A DNA stretch of 64,000 nucleotides from Pseudonocardia humida (GTDB taxonomy: Bacteria > Actinomycetota > Actinomycetes > Mycobacteriales > Pseudonocardiaceae), in contig NZ_JAGSOV010000023.1 of the NCBI RefSeq assembly GCF_023898865.1, positions 1 to 64,000 on the forward strand, in the 5' to 3' direction. The translations under genes and the position numbers were made by a program. The notes beneath the pieces are model-generated. The model did no database searches and had not been told where the DNA came from. It saw nothing but the letters and a program-made list of their open reading frames with translations. This document shows positions 37,550 through 45,602 of the stretch, in pieces; the stretch's first letter is position 1, and each line of letters starts with the position of its first letter.

Positions 37550-38539
37550 TCAGCCGCGCTGCGCGGCCCGCGGCTCGGCGTCGACCCGGGGGAACCGCAC
37601 CGTCGCCGGGTCGGGCCGGCCGGTGCGCCGCACCAGCAGGAACACCCCGCCCGCCAGCAGGACCAGCCCCACGACGCCGAGCACGATCGGGAGGGTCGTG
37701 GTGAGCAGGATGATCAGGGCGCGGCCGTCGCGGGCGAGCGCGGCGTTGGAGGCGACGGCCTCCGGGGTGAAGCTGAGCGTGCCGGCGAGCAGGGTGACGC
37801 CCTCCTCGCCGTCCGGGCCGCGGAACACCTGCCGGATGTCCTCCTGGCCGTTGACGATGCTGCCGACCGTCGGCTCGATCCAGAGCGTGCGGGTGTTGCT
37901 GTAGACCGCATCGGCCTCGACGGTCGTGCCCTCCTCGCCGCCGGCGAGCTCGCCGGGCAGCTCCCGGGTCATGGTGACCGTCTCCGGGATCGTCTCCTCG
38001 AAGCGGTAGACCTCCAGGCCCTCGATCTCCTCGACGCCGACGAAACGCGCCGGGAACGCGGCCTTCGCGTTGGGGTCGAAGAATTCGTAGTCGCGCTGCT
38101 CGGTGCCGAAGGGGAAGCTGAACACCTGGCCCGCGTACGTGACCCGGTTGTCGCCGTTGAGCCGCGCGGACGCGCACGGGGACACCGCGAGCCCGGTGCG
38201 CCGGTCGAGGCAGGACGTCATCTCGGTCACCCCGATCAGCACCCCCTCGCTGTCGGTCACCACGTTGCCGACGGTCCAGACGGCGGTGTCCGGGCCGGCC
38301 TCCGGCGCGGCCGGGTCGCCCGCGAGTTTGCGGACCGAGGTGGCGGTGACGCCGCTGCGCTGCTCCAGGTCGCCGGGGTAGAAGACGGTCAGGCCGTGGC
38401 CGATGGCCGTGGACCGGACCTTCTGGTCGAGCGGGAGCTTGACCAGCGCGGGCGCGAGGAACGCCGGCAGCGCGATGGCGACCGTCAGCGCCAGGGCCCC
38501 GACCACCAGCAGCGCCAGTGCCGCTATCCGTGCGCGCAT
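37550..38539 (-). CDS. DUF3068 (PorA-type) membrane protein
   Basis: A 329-residue protein with an N-terminal membrane helix (residues about 6-31), an extracytoplasmic beta-rich domain with GLTVFYPGDLEQRSGVTATS and SFPFGTEQRDYEFFDPN, and a C-terminal membrane helix (about 278-305) followed by a basic tail. This is the DUF3068/porin PorA family common in mycolate and related actinobacteria. It is a single gene with no operon partner. The ATG is followed by RARI, a positively charged start typical for membrane insertion. Confidence 0.75.
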   Translation of the reverse strand: MRARIAALALLVVGALALTVAIALPAFLAPALVKLPLDQKVRSTAIGHGLTVFYPGDLEQRSGVTATSVRKLAGDPAAPEAGPDTAVWTVGNVVTDSEGVLIGVTEMTSCLDRRTGLAVSPCASARLNGDNRVTYAGQVFSFPFGTEQRDYEFFDPNAKAAFPARFVGVEEIEGLEVYRFEETIPETVTMTRELPGELAGGEEGTTVEADAVYSNTRTLWIEPTVGSIVNGQEDIRQVFRGPDGEEGVTLLAGTLSFTPEAVASNAALARDGRALIILLTTTLPIVLGVVGLVLLAGGVFLLVRRTGRPDPATVRFPRVDAEPRAAQRG

Positions 38540-38807
38540 GCTCCCGACCTTTCCGATGAAATGATCAGCCGCTTTCGCCGAGCCTACCGGCGGGTCACGT
38601 TACAGATCGTAAGTGGCCGCCAATAGCCCTCATCCCACTCACCGGAACGCGGCAGCGCAATCGGGCTCCGACATTCGGAACCTCGTTCTCCTCGCTTCCG
38701 TTCCGCTTCCAGGGAATCCGTTGTAGAATGGCTTTCGGAAACCACCGGCATTCGTCGCGCGCCGCGTACCGCCGCCCTGCCGCCACCCGACGAGATGGAG
38801 CACCGCC
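38540..38807. promoter_or_regulatory. Intergenic region between divergent DUF3068 and DUF2613 genes
   Basis: This 268-bp gap is less GC-rich than its surroundings and has no convincing gene. A -10-like TAGAAT lies at 38724-38729 for the plus-strand DUF2613 gene. A TTAC-AGATC-GTAA dyad lies near 38599-38611, in front of the DUF3068 gene. Confidence 0.4.
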
Positions 38808-38975
38808 ATGAACGCCGCGCCCGCCCGGGGCAGTCTGCTGATCAGTGCCGTCACCGCGGTCGCCCTCGGCGTCGCCATCGGGGTGGCCGGGGTGTTCACC
38901 GTGGCCGCGGTGGCAGGCCAGGCGCCGGAGGCCCAGGCGACGACGGTCGAGGTGCTCGAGTACGGCACCCGCTGA
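38808..38975 (+). CDS. DUF2613-type small membrane peptide
   Basis: A 55-residue protein with one long hydrophobic helix (about residues 9-37, SLLISAVTAVALGVAIGVAG) and a short tail ending in EYGTR. The size, glycine/valine-rich helix and terminal YGTR match the actinobacterial DUF2613 family, whose function is unknown. A -10-like TAGAAT lies 79 bp upstream. The following TetR gene starts 43 bp downstream on the same strand. Confidence 0.65.
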   Translation: MNAAPARGSLLISAVTAVALGVAIGVAGVFTVAAVAGQAPEAQATTVEVLEYGTR

Positions 38976-39018
38976 GCCGCGGGGCCCAGCCACCGCCCGC
39001 CCGCCCGAGGACGGCGGG

Positions 39019-39687
39019 GTGAGCAGCGCGGAGCCGGCCCGGCTGGACGGCCGCCTCAGCGGGCGGGTGCCGCGCGCCGTGCGCGAGCGGCAGCTCCTCG
39101 ACATCGCCGAGAAGCTCTTCGTCCGCCACGGCTACGATGGCACCTCCATCGAGGACGTCGCCCGCGCCGCCGGCGTCACCCGGCCCGTCGTCTACGAGCA
39201 CCACGGCGACAAGGACGGCCTGTTCGTCGCCTGCGTGCGGCGCGCCCGCCGGGAGTTCGAGCAGGCGCTGGCCACCGCGACGGCCGGGGCGGCGGACGCC
39301 GACGTACCCGCCCTGCTCGGGCAGGGCGCCGAGCTGTTCTTCGCCCGCCTGCAGCGAGATCCCCGCCGCTGCGCGCTGCTGCTGACCACGGGCTCGGGAC
39401 CGCTGGGCGAGCGGCTGGCCGACCTGCGCGACGGCACGGTCGACCGGGTCGCGGCGCTGATCGCCGTGCACGCGCCCGAGCTCACCGACCCGGCGGTGCG
39501 CGCCGCCGCGGCCCGGGTCGTCGTCGGCGCCGCCGAGGAGCTCGCCCGGTGGTGGCTGCGCAGTCCCGACGTCCCGCGCGAGCGCGTCGTCGAGCACTTC
39601 CGCACCTTCGTCACCCCCGGCCTGCTCGCGGCCATCGGCGCCGCCCGCGCGCCCGGTCCCCCTCGTGCACGATCAGCCCGCGGATGA
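39019..39687 (+). CDS. TetR-family transcriptional regulator
   Basis: A 222-residue TetR protein. The helix-turn-helix is in TSIEDVARAAGVTRPVVYEH (about 40-59), where HHGDKDGLFVACV replaces the usual YF-x-K segment. A leucine/alanine-rich ligand domain follows, with CALLLTTGSGPLGERLADLR. The GTG start is preceded by GAGGACGGCG. No divergent or obviously controlled gene is adjacent except the small DUF2613 gene upstream. The regulated function is unknown. Confidence 0.78.
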   Translation: MSSAEPARLDGRLSGRVPRAVRERQLLDIAEKLFVRHGYDGTSIEDVARAAGVTRPVVYEHHGDKDGLFVACVRRARREFEQALATATAGAADADVPALLGQGAELFFARLQRDPRRCALLLTTGSGPLGERLADLRDGTVDRVAALIAVHAPELTDPAVRAAAARVVVGAAEELARWWLRSPDVPRERVVEHFRTFVTPGLLAAIGAARAPGPPRARSARG

Positions 39688-39742
39688 CGTGCCCGGCGGG
39701 TGATCAGGCTCGCGGTGGTCGAGCACGTCGTGGGCCGCGGGG

Positions 39743-40048
39743 TCAGTCGCGGACCAGGCGTAGCCGCGGCGCCGGAACGGCGGCGTCCGTCGCGGCGAGG
39801 CCCAGCGCGAGGAACCGGAGCACCTCCCACAGCGCCCAGCGGTGGTCCTCGGGCGGGCTGTCGCGGTCCAGGTAGAGCACCTTCACCGGCCCGGTGGTGT
39901 CCAGTCGGGCGACCACGTCCGGCATCGGGGTGAACACGACGTGGATCGCGCTCCCCAGGCCGGCGATGAGCGCCCGCACGTCGGCGCTGGTCGTCGCACC
40001 GGTGACGGCCGCGCCGGGGAGAGCGGCGATCGGGTTCCGCGATGGCAC
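39743..40048 (-). CDS. Hypothetical protein next to HTH regulator
   Basis: A 101-residue protein with GTG start. It reads VKVLYLDRDSPPEDHRWALW near residue 55 and then a leucine/alanine helix ending PRLRLVRD. I do not recognise a named family. It lies downstream of an HTH gene on the same strand, separated by 204 bp that contain a perfect palindrome (40159-40181). The arrangement suggests a regulator-target or toxin/antitoxin-like pair, but nothing in the protein proves this. Confidence 0.6.
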   Translation of the reverse strand: MPSRNPIAALPGAAVTGATTSADVRALIAGLGSAIHVVFTPMPDVVARLDTTGPVKVLYLDRDSPPEDHRWALWEVLRFLALGLAATDAAVPAPRLRLVRD

Positions 40049-40158
40049 CGCGCGCTTCCTTCCGGTCGGGATGCGCGCGGAACCGGGGCCGCCGAGGTCC
40101 GCGCGACGTGCAGCACTCTGCGACAGGACCGGTCACCGAGAGCCGGTGACCGGGGCGA

Positions 40159-40181
40159 AGCGGTACACGATCTGTACCGCT
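40159..40181. promoter_or_regulatory. Perfect palindrome, probable operator
   Basis: AGCGGTACA and TGTACCGCT are exact inverted repeats of 9 bases separated by CGATC. The site lies between the HTH gene stop (40253) and the start of the hypothetical gene (40048). It is a good candidate binding site for that HTH protein. Confidence 0.6.
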
Positions 40182-40252
40182 CCACGCGTCGCGGATGTTC
40201 CACTCCCGGTCGAACACCGCCTGATCGAGTCGGGCGCACGGCGGGAAGGTGA

Positions 40253-40747
40253 CTACACGTCAGCTTCTCGGCGGGCGGCTGGGCCGTCCGGGTCCTGCCG
40301 GGACGGCGCGGATTCCTTCGGCCATTCCAGGGTCACGCCGCCGACCTCCTCGTGAACGGGACCCGCGGCCGTCCCGGCGACCGCGGCGCGGATCAGCCCC
40401 AGGATGGCCTCGCGCATCGGGTCGGACAGCCGCTCCGTGCCCGCGGGAAGCTGGTTCGCGAAATCGCCCGCCTGCGCGGTCACGGGCAGGCCGACCGCCC
40501 GGGCCGCGGCGAGGACGACCGAGGTGACGTCGATCTGCAGCACCTGCGCGATGACCGTCAACGACTCCGGGTTCGGGAACTTGTGCTGCACGTCCGCGGA
40601 CCCCAGCTGCTGCCACCGGCCACGGGTCAACGCCCGCCCGGACTCCCGTTCCAGGTCGGCGTAGGACCATCCGCGCTCGGTCATGCGCGAGCGGATGAGC
40701 TGCCGCAGTGTCGGGCCGGAGCCACCCCCGCCGCTCGGACCCGTCAC
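40253..40747 (-). CDS. XRE-type helix-turn-helix regulator
   Basis: A protein of about 164 residues. The HTH region is [20 protein letters not shown] followed by [17 protein letters not shown] and [20 protein letters not shown] (about 14-80), a Cro/C1-like fold. The C-terminal part has [21 protein letters not shown] used GTG 40747. A GTG at 40915 would add 56 low-complexity residues and would overlap the hairpin at 40918, so it seems less likely. The nearby palindrome (40159) is the probable target. Confidence 0.65.
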   Translation of the reverse strand: MTGPSGGGGSGPTLRQLIRSRMTERGWSYADLERESGRALTRGRWQQLGSADVQHKFPNPESLTVIAQVLQIDVTSVVLAAARAVGLPVTAQAGDFANQLPAGTERLSDPMREAILGLIRAAVAGTAAGPVHEEVGGVTLEWPKESAPSRQDPDGPAARREADV

Positions 40748-41137
40748 ACCCCACGCCTCGCTGTCCGTGGTCGGGGGTGGCGCACCCCGACCGGATGTCG
40801 CCGACCCGCGAATCGCCGGCAGCTTACCGGCCGCCGGGAGGCGCCCCGGCCCCGATGCCGGGATCGCGCCGCGGCCGACCGCGCCGGGCGTGGTCGGCGC
40901 GCCGGTCGGGTGCACAGCGCAGTGGCCCCGACCTCCGGTGCGGAGGGCGGGGCCACTGCGGGCATGTGCTCCCGCGCCGCCGCGCTCGGGTCGCTTCGTG
41001 CGGAGCCGCCGTCTCGAGGTCGAGGTCGGCGGACCCGTTCGCGATTCCTACCGGTCGTCGTCGGTGGAGGCGGTCGTCTCCTCCTCCGTCGATGCCGTGT
41101 CCTCGTCATCGTCCGGAATCGTGTCTCCGGAGTCGTG
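40748..41137. other. Intergenic stretch between the repeat-protein gene and the HTH gene
   Basis: These 390 bp contain no gene that I can support. They hold the hairpin at 40918-40960 and GC-rich sequence that could encode an N-terminal extension of the HTH protein. The stretch 40961-41137 has no further recognisable element. Confidence 0.5.
40918..40960 (-). terminator. Hairpin downstream of the repeat-protein gene
   Basis: CGCAGTGGCCCC (40918-40929) and GGGGCCACTGCG (40949-40960) form a perfect 12-bp stem with a 19-base loop. It lies about 180 bp past the stop of the 41138-43525 gene and before the HTH gene on the same strand. There is no T tract. Confidence 0.6.
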
Positions 41138-43525
41138 TCAGAGTTCCTCGGCGGAGACGGGCTCCTGGTCCTCGGTGGACGGGGTCGTCCCGTCCTCGGT
41201 CGGGACCGTCGCCTCGTCCTCGATCGGGAGAGCCGTGTCGTCCTCGATCTCGACGACCGTCTCGGCCGACTCCGGTGATTCGGCCGGAGCCTCATCCGAA
41301 GCCGGAGCCTCATCCGAAGCCGGAGCCTCATCCGAGACCGGAGCCTCATCCGAGACCGGAGCCTCATCCGAGACCGGAGCCTCATCCGAGACCGGAGCCT
41401 CATCCGAGACCGGAGCCTCATCCGAGACCGGAGCCTCATCCGAGACCGGAGCCTCATCCGAAGCCGGAACCTCATCCGAGACCGGAACCTCATCCGAAGC
41501 CGGAACCTCATCCGAAGCCGGAACCTCATCCGAAGCCGGAACCTCATCCGAAGCCGGAACCTCATCCGAAGCCGGAACCTCATCCGAAGCCGGAACCTCA
41601 TCCGAAGCCGGAACCTCATCCGAAGCCGGAACCTCGACCGGAGCCTCGACCAGAGCAGGTGCCTCGACCGGAGCCGCGACGCGAGCCGCGGCGGCAGGCG
41701 GCGGCGAGTACGGGTTCGGGGCCTGGTCGGACAGCGTCACGGTGTCCTCGCCCTCGCCGGGGTCGATGGTGTCCTCTCCCGGGCCACCGGTGAGGGTGTC
41801 GTTGCCGGCGCCCCCGCTGATGTCGTCGTCGTAGACCGTGCCGGTGATGGTGTCGTTGCCGTCGCCGCCGGTGATCGTCTTGCCACCGGTCGCGTTGGTG
41901 CAGTCGATGGTGTCGTTGGCGGACGTACCCGTGACCGTCGTGGCGGTCTGGGTGACTCCCACACTCACCACGCAGGCGACATATGCAGGCTCACCGGGAT
42001 CGGTGCCGTCACCGGGATCGGTGCCATCACCGGGATCGGTGCCATCACCGGGATCGGTGCCATCACCGGGATCGGTGCCATCACCGGGGTCAGTGCCATC
42101 ACCGGGATCGGTGCCATCACCGGGATCGGTGCCATCACCGGGATCGGTGCCATCACCGGGATCGGTGCCATCACCGGGATCGGTGCCATCACCGGGATCG
42201 GTGCCATCACCGGGATCGGTGCCATCACCGGGGTCAGTGCCATCACCGGGATCGGTGCCGTCACCGGGGTCAGTGCCATCACCAGGATCGGTGCCATCAC
42301 CGTCACCGGGATCGGTGCCGTCGCCCGGGTCGGTGCCGTCACCGGGATCGGTGCCGTCGCCCGGGTCGGTGCCGTCACCGGGATCGGTGCCGTCGCCCGG
42401 GTCGGTGCCGTCACCGGGATCGGTGCCGTCGCCCGGGTCGGTGCCGTCGTCGGGATCGGTGCCGCCGTCTCCGCCGCCACCAGTGCCGCCATCGCCGCCG
42501 CCGCCAGTGCCGCCATCGCCGCCGCCGTCTCCGCCGCCGCCAGTGCCGCCATCGCCGCCGCCGTCTCCGCCGCCGCCAGTGCCGCCATCGCCGCCGCCGT
42601 CACCGCCAGTGCCGCCATCGCCGCCGCCGTCTCCGCCGCCGCCAGTGCCGCCATCGCCGCCGCCGTCTCCGCCGCCGCCAGTGCCGTCACCGCCGCCGCC
42701 GTCTCCGCCGCCGCCAGTGCCGCCGCCGCCGCCGTTGCCGTCGCCGTGGCCGCCGTCGCCATCGCCATCGCCATCGCCGTGGCCGCTGCCGTCGTAGCCG
42801 CTGTCGGAGTCCGTGTCCTTCTCGCCGCCGGAACCGGCCGGCCGGTCCAGCGCGTCGTCCGTCGGGGTCACGATGGTGAACTCGTCGACCGGCGCGTGCG
42901 CCGGGGTGATGACGGTGACGTGGTCGGCCGAGAGGCCTGACCACACCTTGCCCGAGTAGGTGATCGCCGCACCCGGGTCGGCCGGTGATGCCAGCGGGTT
43001 GCCGCAGTAGCAGCGCACCTGGGGCACACCGAACCGGTCCACCATCACGGCGGTGCCCGCCTGCAGCACGGCCTGGAACGACGTGGCGCGTCCGCCGGCG
43101 AAACCGTGGTTGGTCACCGCGGTGTCGGTGCGGAGCGTGACCGGGGTCAGGTCGGCGACGTAGGTCGCGATGTCGGCCGTCGCGATGCCCTCGACGCCGG
43201 CGAACGCGGTGGCGAGTTCGGCGTTCCCCTGCAGGAACGCCACCATCGCCGCCCGGTCGCAGGTGTCCTGGTTCGTGCCGCCGTAGAGGCCCAGGGCGTC
43301 TCCGGAGACCGGGCCACCGGTCTGCGCCGTCGATACCTCGATGGGCGCGACCGCGACCATCAGGGCGAACGGATCGGTTCCTCGCTCGGTGGCGGGCTCG
43401 GCGTGCACCGACACGGCCGAGGGGGCCGACGCCTCGGGTGGGGGTTCGGACGACCACGCCGCGGTGCTGACGTAGCCGAAGATCAGGCTGGCCACTGCAG
43501 CAGTGGTCGCCGTTCTTCCATACAT
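41138..43525 (-). CDS. Secreted repeat-rich protein with DUF6777-like and RTX-like segments
   Basis: A 795-residue protein. Residues 1-28 look like a signal peptide ([20 protein letters not shown]). Residues about 45-215 form a conserved domain ([48 protein letters not shown]) that resembles DUF6777. Then come Gly/Asp-rich repeats, about 27 GDGTDP units, an RTX-like Ca-binding segment ([27 protein letters not shown]), and about 19 (A/V)SDE(A/V)P units before an acidic tail. No sortase motif or C-terminal membrane helix is seen. The ATG follows AGAAGGA. A cell-envelope or matrix protein binding calcium is likely. Confidence 0.72.
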   Translation of the reverse strand: MYGRTATTAAVASLIFGYVSTAAWSSEPPPEASAPSAVSVHAEPATERGTDPFALMVAVAPIEVSTAQTGGPVSGDALGLYGGTNQDTCDRAAMVAFLQGNAELATAFAGVEGIATADIATYVADLTPVTLRTDTAVTNHGFAGGRATSFQAVLQAGTAVMVDRFGVPQVRCYCGNPLASPADPGAAITYSGKVWSGLSADHVTVITPAHAPVDEFTIVTPTDDALDRPAGSGGEKDTDSDSGYDGSGHGDGDGDGDGGHGDGNGGGGGTGGGGDGGGGDGTGGGGDGGGDGGTGGGGDGGGDGGTGGDGGGDGGTGGGGDGGGDGGTGGGGDGGGDGGTGGGGDGGTGGGGDGGTDPDDGTDPGDGTDPGDGTDPGDGTDPGDGTDPGDGTDPGDGTDPGDGTDPGDGDGTDPGDGTDPGDGTDPGDGTDPGDGTDPGDGTDPGDGTDPGDGTDPGDGTDPGDGTDPGDGTDPGDGTDPGDGTDPGDGTDPGDGTDPGDGTDPGDGTDPGEPAYVACVVSVGVTQTATTVTGTSANDTIDCTNATGGKTITGGDGNDTITGTVYDDDISGGAGNDTLTGGPGEDTIDPGEGEDTVTLSDQAPNPYSPPPAAAARVAAPVEAPALVEAPVEVPASDEVPASDEVPASDEVPASDEVPASDEVPASDEVPASDEVPASDEVPVSDEVPASDEAPVSDEAPVSDEAPVSDEAPVSDEAPVSDEAPVSDEAPVSDEAPASDEAPASDEAPAESPESAETVVEIEDDTALPIEDEATVPTEDGTTPSTEDQEPVSAEEL
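41283..41640 (-). repeat. 18-bp tandem repeats encoding (A/V)SDE(A/V)P
   Basis: About 19 near-identical 18-bp units (CATCCGAAGCCGGAGCCT type on the plus strand) encode SDEAP/SDEVP hexapeptides. Sequence variants are grouped in blocks: ASDEVP first in the protein, then VSDEAP. This points to recent block duplication. Confidence 0.85.
41986..42465 (-). repeat. 18-bp tandem repeats encoding GDGTDP
   Basis: About 27 units of 18 bp (CACCGGGATCGGTGCCAT type on the plus strand) encode GDGTDP. One unit carries an extra GD. Synonymous variants (GTCACC, GCCCGGG, GGTCAGT) mark sub-blocks. Confidence 0.85.
42466..42782 (-). repeat. Gly/Asp-rich trinucleotide-like repeats
   Basis: Imperfect repeats of CCGCCGCCGTCTCCG and GCCAGTGCCGCCATCG type encode [12 protein letters not shown] tracts. 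The composition is almost only G, C and a few A/T at fixed places, so both strands stay open in several frames. Confidence 0.8.
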
Positions 43526-43565
43526 GGGGTTCCTTCTTCGCTGACCCGTGTCAGCACGTGGCATT

Positions 43566-43760
43566 GCCGTGTCGTGGCGGAGAGCAGAGGCGGGGAGCCG
43601 ATCGGGTGTCGGTGCGAGCCCTGCGGACCGGTCACCCCGCGTAGCGGGGCGCCGCGCACACCGCGACACGTCAAGGCGAACCGGGGTGACTCCAGCTCGG
43701 GTTTCGCGGGACGCGCGGTGTGTCGATTCGGCGGGCGGGCCGCCGACGGGATTCGTCGCG
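43566..43760 (-). ncRNA. Candidate cyclic di-AMP (ydaO-type) riboswitch
   Basis: On the minus strand, the 5' leader of the secreted repeat protein contains GCCGAATC, then GAAACCCGAGCTGGAGTCAC, a GC-rich hairpin arm, and ACACCCGATCGGCTCCCCGC. This order resembles the conserved pieces of actinobacterial ydaO elements, which often precede secreted cell-wall genes. The match is partial and from memory, and no structure model was run. It might be a degenerate copy or a chance resemblance. Confidence 0.3.
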
Positions 43761-43946
43761 CGGCGATGGCCTGGGATCGGATGACCGATCCCCCGCTCGT
43801 ACGTCTGATGCGTACTCACCGAGTGTGCGCCCTCGACCACCGATCGTCAAGTATCAGTATTAGCTTTGGCAAGTAACGCTTGTCGGCGACACCGCGCGGC
43901 ACGCCCGCGCCGGCTGCCCGGCCGACGACCGCGCACACCCAGCCCC

Positions 43947-43978
43947 CACCGCGCACACGCCCTGACGTGTGCGCGGTG
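43947..43978 (-). terminator. Hairpin after the multi-pass membrane protein gene
   Basis: CACCGCGCACACG and CGTGTGCGCGGTG form a perfect 13-bp stem with a 6-base loop, 32 bp past the stop of the minus-strand gene at 44010. There is no T tract, which is common in high-GC actinobacteria. Confidence 0.7.
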
Positions 43979-44009
43979 GCCACGCGGTGCGCGCGGTCCC
44001 CGGGTCCCG

Positions 44010-45062
44010 CTACGACGGACGGGAGGGGCTCTCGTCCGGCTCGAGCGGGCCGGTTCGCGGCGCCGCGGCGGACGGGGCCGCCGTCGTCCGGCGCAGGCGG
44101 GCGAGGTGCAGCCCGAGCCAGATCAGCAGCGCCACCACGCCCACCAGCAAGTACTCGATCGCCGGGATGCGGACCACCTCGTCGAGGCGGGTGAGCCCGC
44201 GGACGGAGTACACCGCCAGCACCGCGCCGAGGTAGACCGCCGCGAAGATCCAGCGGGTCGGGCGGCCGAGCCCGAGGCCGTGCATCTGGGAGAGCGCGAA
44301 GACGCCGAGGAAGCCGAACAGGAACATCGGCCACTGCCCGCCCGGGCCGGAGTTCATCACCGCCACCAGCGTGCCGTGCACGGCGACCAGCAGCTCCAGG
44401 CTCACCGTCCACCAGCGGTTCGTGTGCGCGCGGGTCATGAACAGGCTGCCCTGCAGGAGCAGCAGGAACGTGTAGAAGAAGCCGATGAGGTGCCCGGAGG
44501 TGGCCTCCATGGGGTGGTACCAGAACGTGTAGACGACCGCCCAGCTGAACAGGTACCCGTGGTAGCGCCGGGCGAAGGACACGACCTGCGCCCCCAGCGG
44601 GGCCGGGCGCCCCAGGATCAGGCCCCGCCTGCGGTTCTCCATCAGCAGCACGACCACCAGCAGCAGCACCACCGAGCCCTGCGAGCTGAAGATCGACACG
44701 TCCTGGGCGAGGCCGTCGTAGAACACCTGGGTCTGCACCCCGTGCAGGAGCACGAAGCCGGCGTTGGCGGCCAGCGCGACCACGTTCACCGGGTGCAGGC
44801 CGTCGGTGTAGCGGCGCACGCGGGTCTGGGCGTAGTGGATGAGACCCCAGGACACCACCTGGTGGGCGGCGTAGCCCAGCCACGCCGAGGCCCGCGTCCA
44901 CGCGGTCGGCTCGGGCAGCTGCCAGTAGTACCAGGACGCGCCCTGGTCGGGGAGCAGCGCCACGGACAGCGCCTGGCCCGCCCACCACACCGCCCCGGTC
45001 AGCAGGGCGCAGAGCAGCACGCCCCACACGAGGACGGGGGGCGCGGCACGTCGGTTCGGCAC
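44010..45062 (-). CDS. Multi-pass membrane protein of unknown function
   Basis: A 350-residue integral membrane protein with about nine hydrophobic segments (for example VLVWGVLLCALLTGAVWWAG at 9-28, GSVVLLLVVVLLM near 128, GFFYTFLLLLQGSLF near 195, and AIEYLLVGVVALLIWLGLHL near 308). A YTFWYHPMEATSGHLIGFFY segment with two histidines may be functional. I do not recognise the family. It lies 15 bp downstream of a MarR gene on the same strand, with a palindrome at the junction, so MarR-type control is likely. The GTG start is 17 bp from that palindrome. Confidence 0.7.
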   Translation of the reverse strand: MPNRRAAPPVLVWGVLLCALLTGAVWWAGQALSVALLPDQGASWYYWQLPEPTAWTRASAWLGYAAHQVVSWGLIHYAQTRVRRYTDGLHPVNVVALAANAGFVLLHGVQTQVFYDGLAQDVSIFSSQGSVVLLLVVVLLMENRRRGLILGRPAPLGAQVVSFARRYHGYLFSWAVVYTFWYHPMEATSGHLIGFFYTFLLLLQGSLFMTRAHTNRWWTVSLELLVAVHGTLVAVMNSGPGGQWPMFLFGFLGVFALSQMHGLGLGRPTRWIFAAVYLGAVLAVYSVRGLTRLDEVVRIPAIEYLLVGVVALLIWLGLHLARLRRTTAAPSAAAPRTGPLEPDESPSRPS

Positions 45063-45077
45063 GCGCGCAGGGTACTT

Positions 45078-45590
45078 TTACTCAGCCTGCTGAGCAATTT
45101 GCTCCGGTTCCGCCCGCTCCAGCGCGACGACCAGCCCGATCAGCTGCTCGCGGAAGTGCTCGTAGTCGGCCAGCGACCCCAGCAGCGCCTCGGACTCGCG
45201 CTCCGCGCGCCGCAGCGCGGCGAGCACGCCCGCACCGGGCTCGGTGAGCTCGATGACGACCCGCCTGCGGTCCAGCTCGTCGGGTCGCCTGCTGACGTAG
45301 CCTGCGCGGGCCAGGCGGTCGATCGTGCGGCTCATCGTCTGCTCGGCGACCCGGCACTGCGCGGCCAGCGGGCGCTGGGCCAGCGGGCCCGCCACGAGGT
45401 GGTGCAGGGCGATCAGGCCTGCGTGGGTCAGCCCGTGCCCGGCCAGCGCCTCGTCGAACCGGCGCTCCAGGACCCGCGCCGCCACCGACAGGAGCCGACC
45501 GGTCGGCCACGACCCCACGTCGGCCCGGACCTCGGCGGAGCGTGCCGCGATCTCCCGCTCGTCCCCCTCCACGCCACCAGGATCCCGCAC
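45078..45590 (-). CDS. MarR-family transcriptional regulator
   Basis: A 170-residue MarR protein. It has LTHAGLIALHHLVAGPLAQR (about 54-73), the recognition helix in VAEQTMSRTIDRLARAGYVS (about 81-100), and the wing RRPDELDRRRVVIELTEPG. It is upstream of a membrane protein gene on the same strand and probably regulates both. The start is uncertain: GTG 45590, or GTG 45572 six codons later. Confidence 0.8.
   Translation of the reverse strand: MRDPGGVEGDEREIAARSAEVRADVGSWPTGRLLSVAARVLERRFDEALAGHGLTHAGLIALHHLVAGPLAQRPLAAQCRVAEQTMSRTIDRLARAGYVSRRPDELDRRRVVIELTEPGAGVLAALRRAERESEALLGSLADYEHFREQLIGLVVALERAEPEQIAQQAE
45079..45092. promoter_or_regulatory. Palindrome at the marR/membrane protein junction
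   Basis: CTCAGC-CT-GCTGAG is a perfect inverted repeat with partial flanking symmetry (TTA...CAA). It overlaps the end of marR and lies 17 bp upstream of the membrane protein start. MarR proteins bind dyads of this type. Confidence 0.5.
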
Positions 45591-45602
45591 GCGTGGCGGT
45601 CG

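Larger units (their letters stand above)
43526..44009. other. Long leader region of the repeat-protein gene
   Basis: These 484 bp have no supported gene. They hold the candidate riboswitch (43566-43760), an AT-richer promoter-like stretch at 43830-43880 (TTGACG and TAATAC on the minus strand), and the terminator hairpin of the next gene (43947-43978). Confidence 0.5.

Noticed and set aside
41283-42782. CRISPR-like regular repeats
   Set aside because: The units are 18 bp with no unique spacers, keep the reading frame, and encode SDEAP and GDGTDP peptides inside a gene with signal peptide and ribosome-binding site.
40708-42879. Long plus-strand reading frames (Ser/Glu/Thr-Gly, Pro-Ser, Arg-His rich) opposite the repeat gene
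   Set aside because: They arise because an 18-bp repeat without stops is open in several frames. They have no start context and no recognisable domain, while the minus-strand frame has conserved domains.
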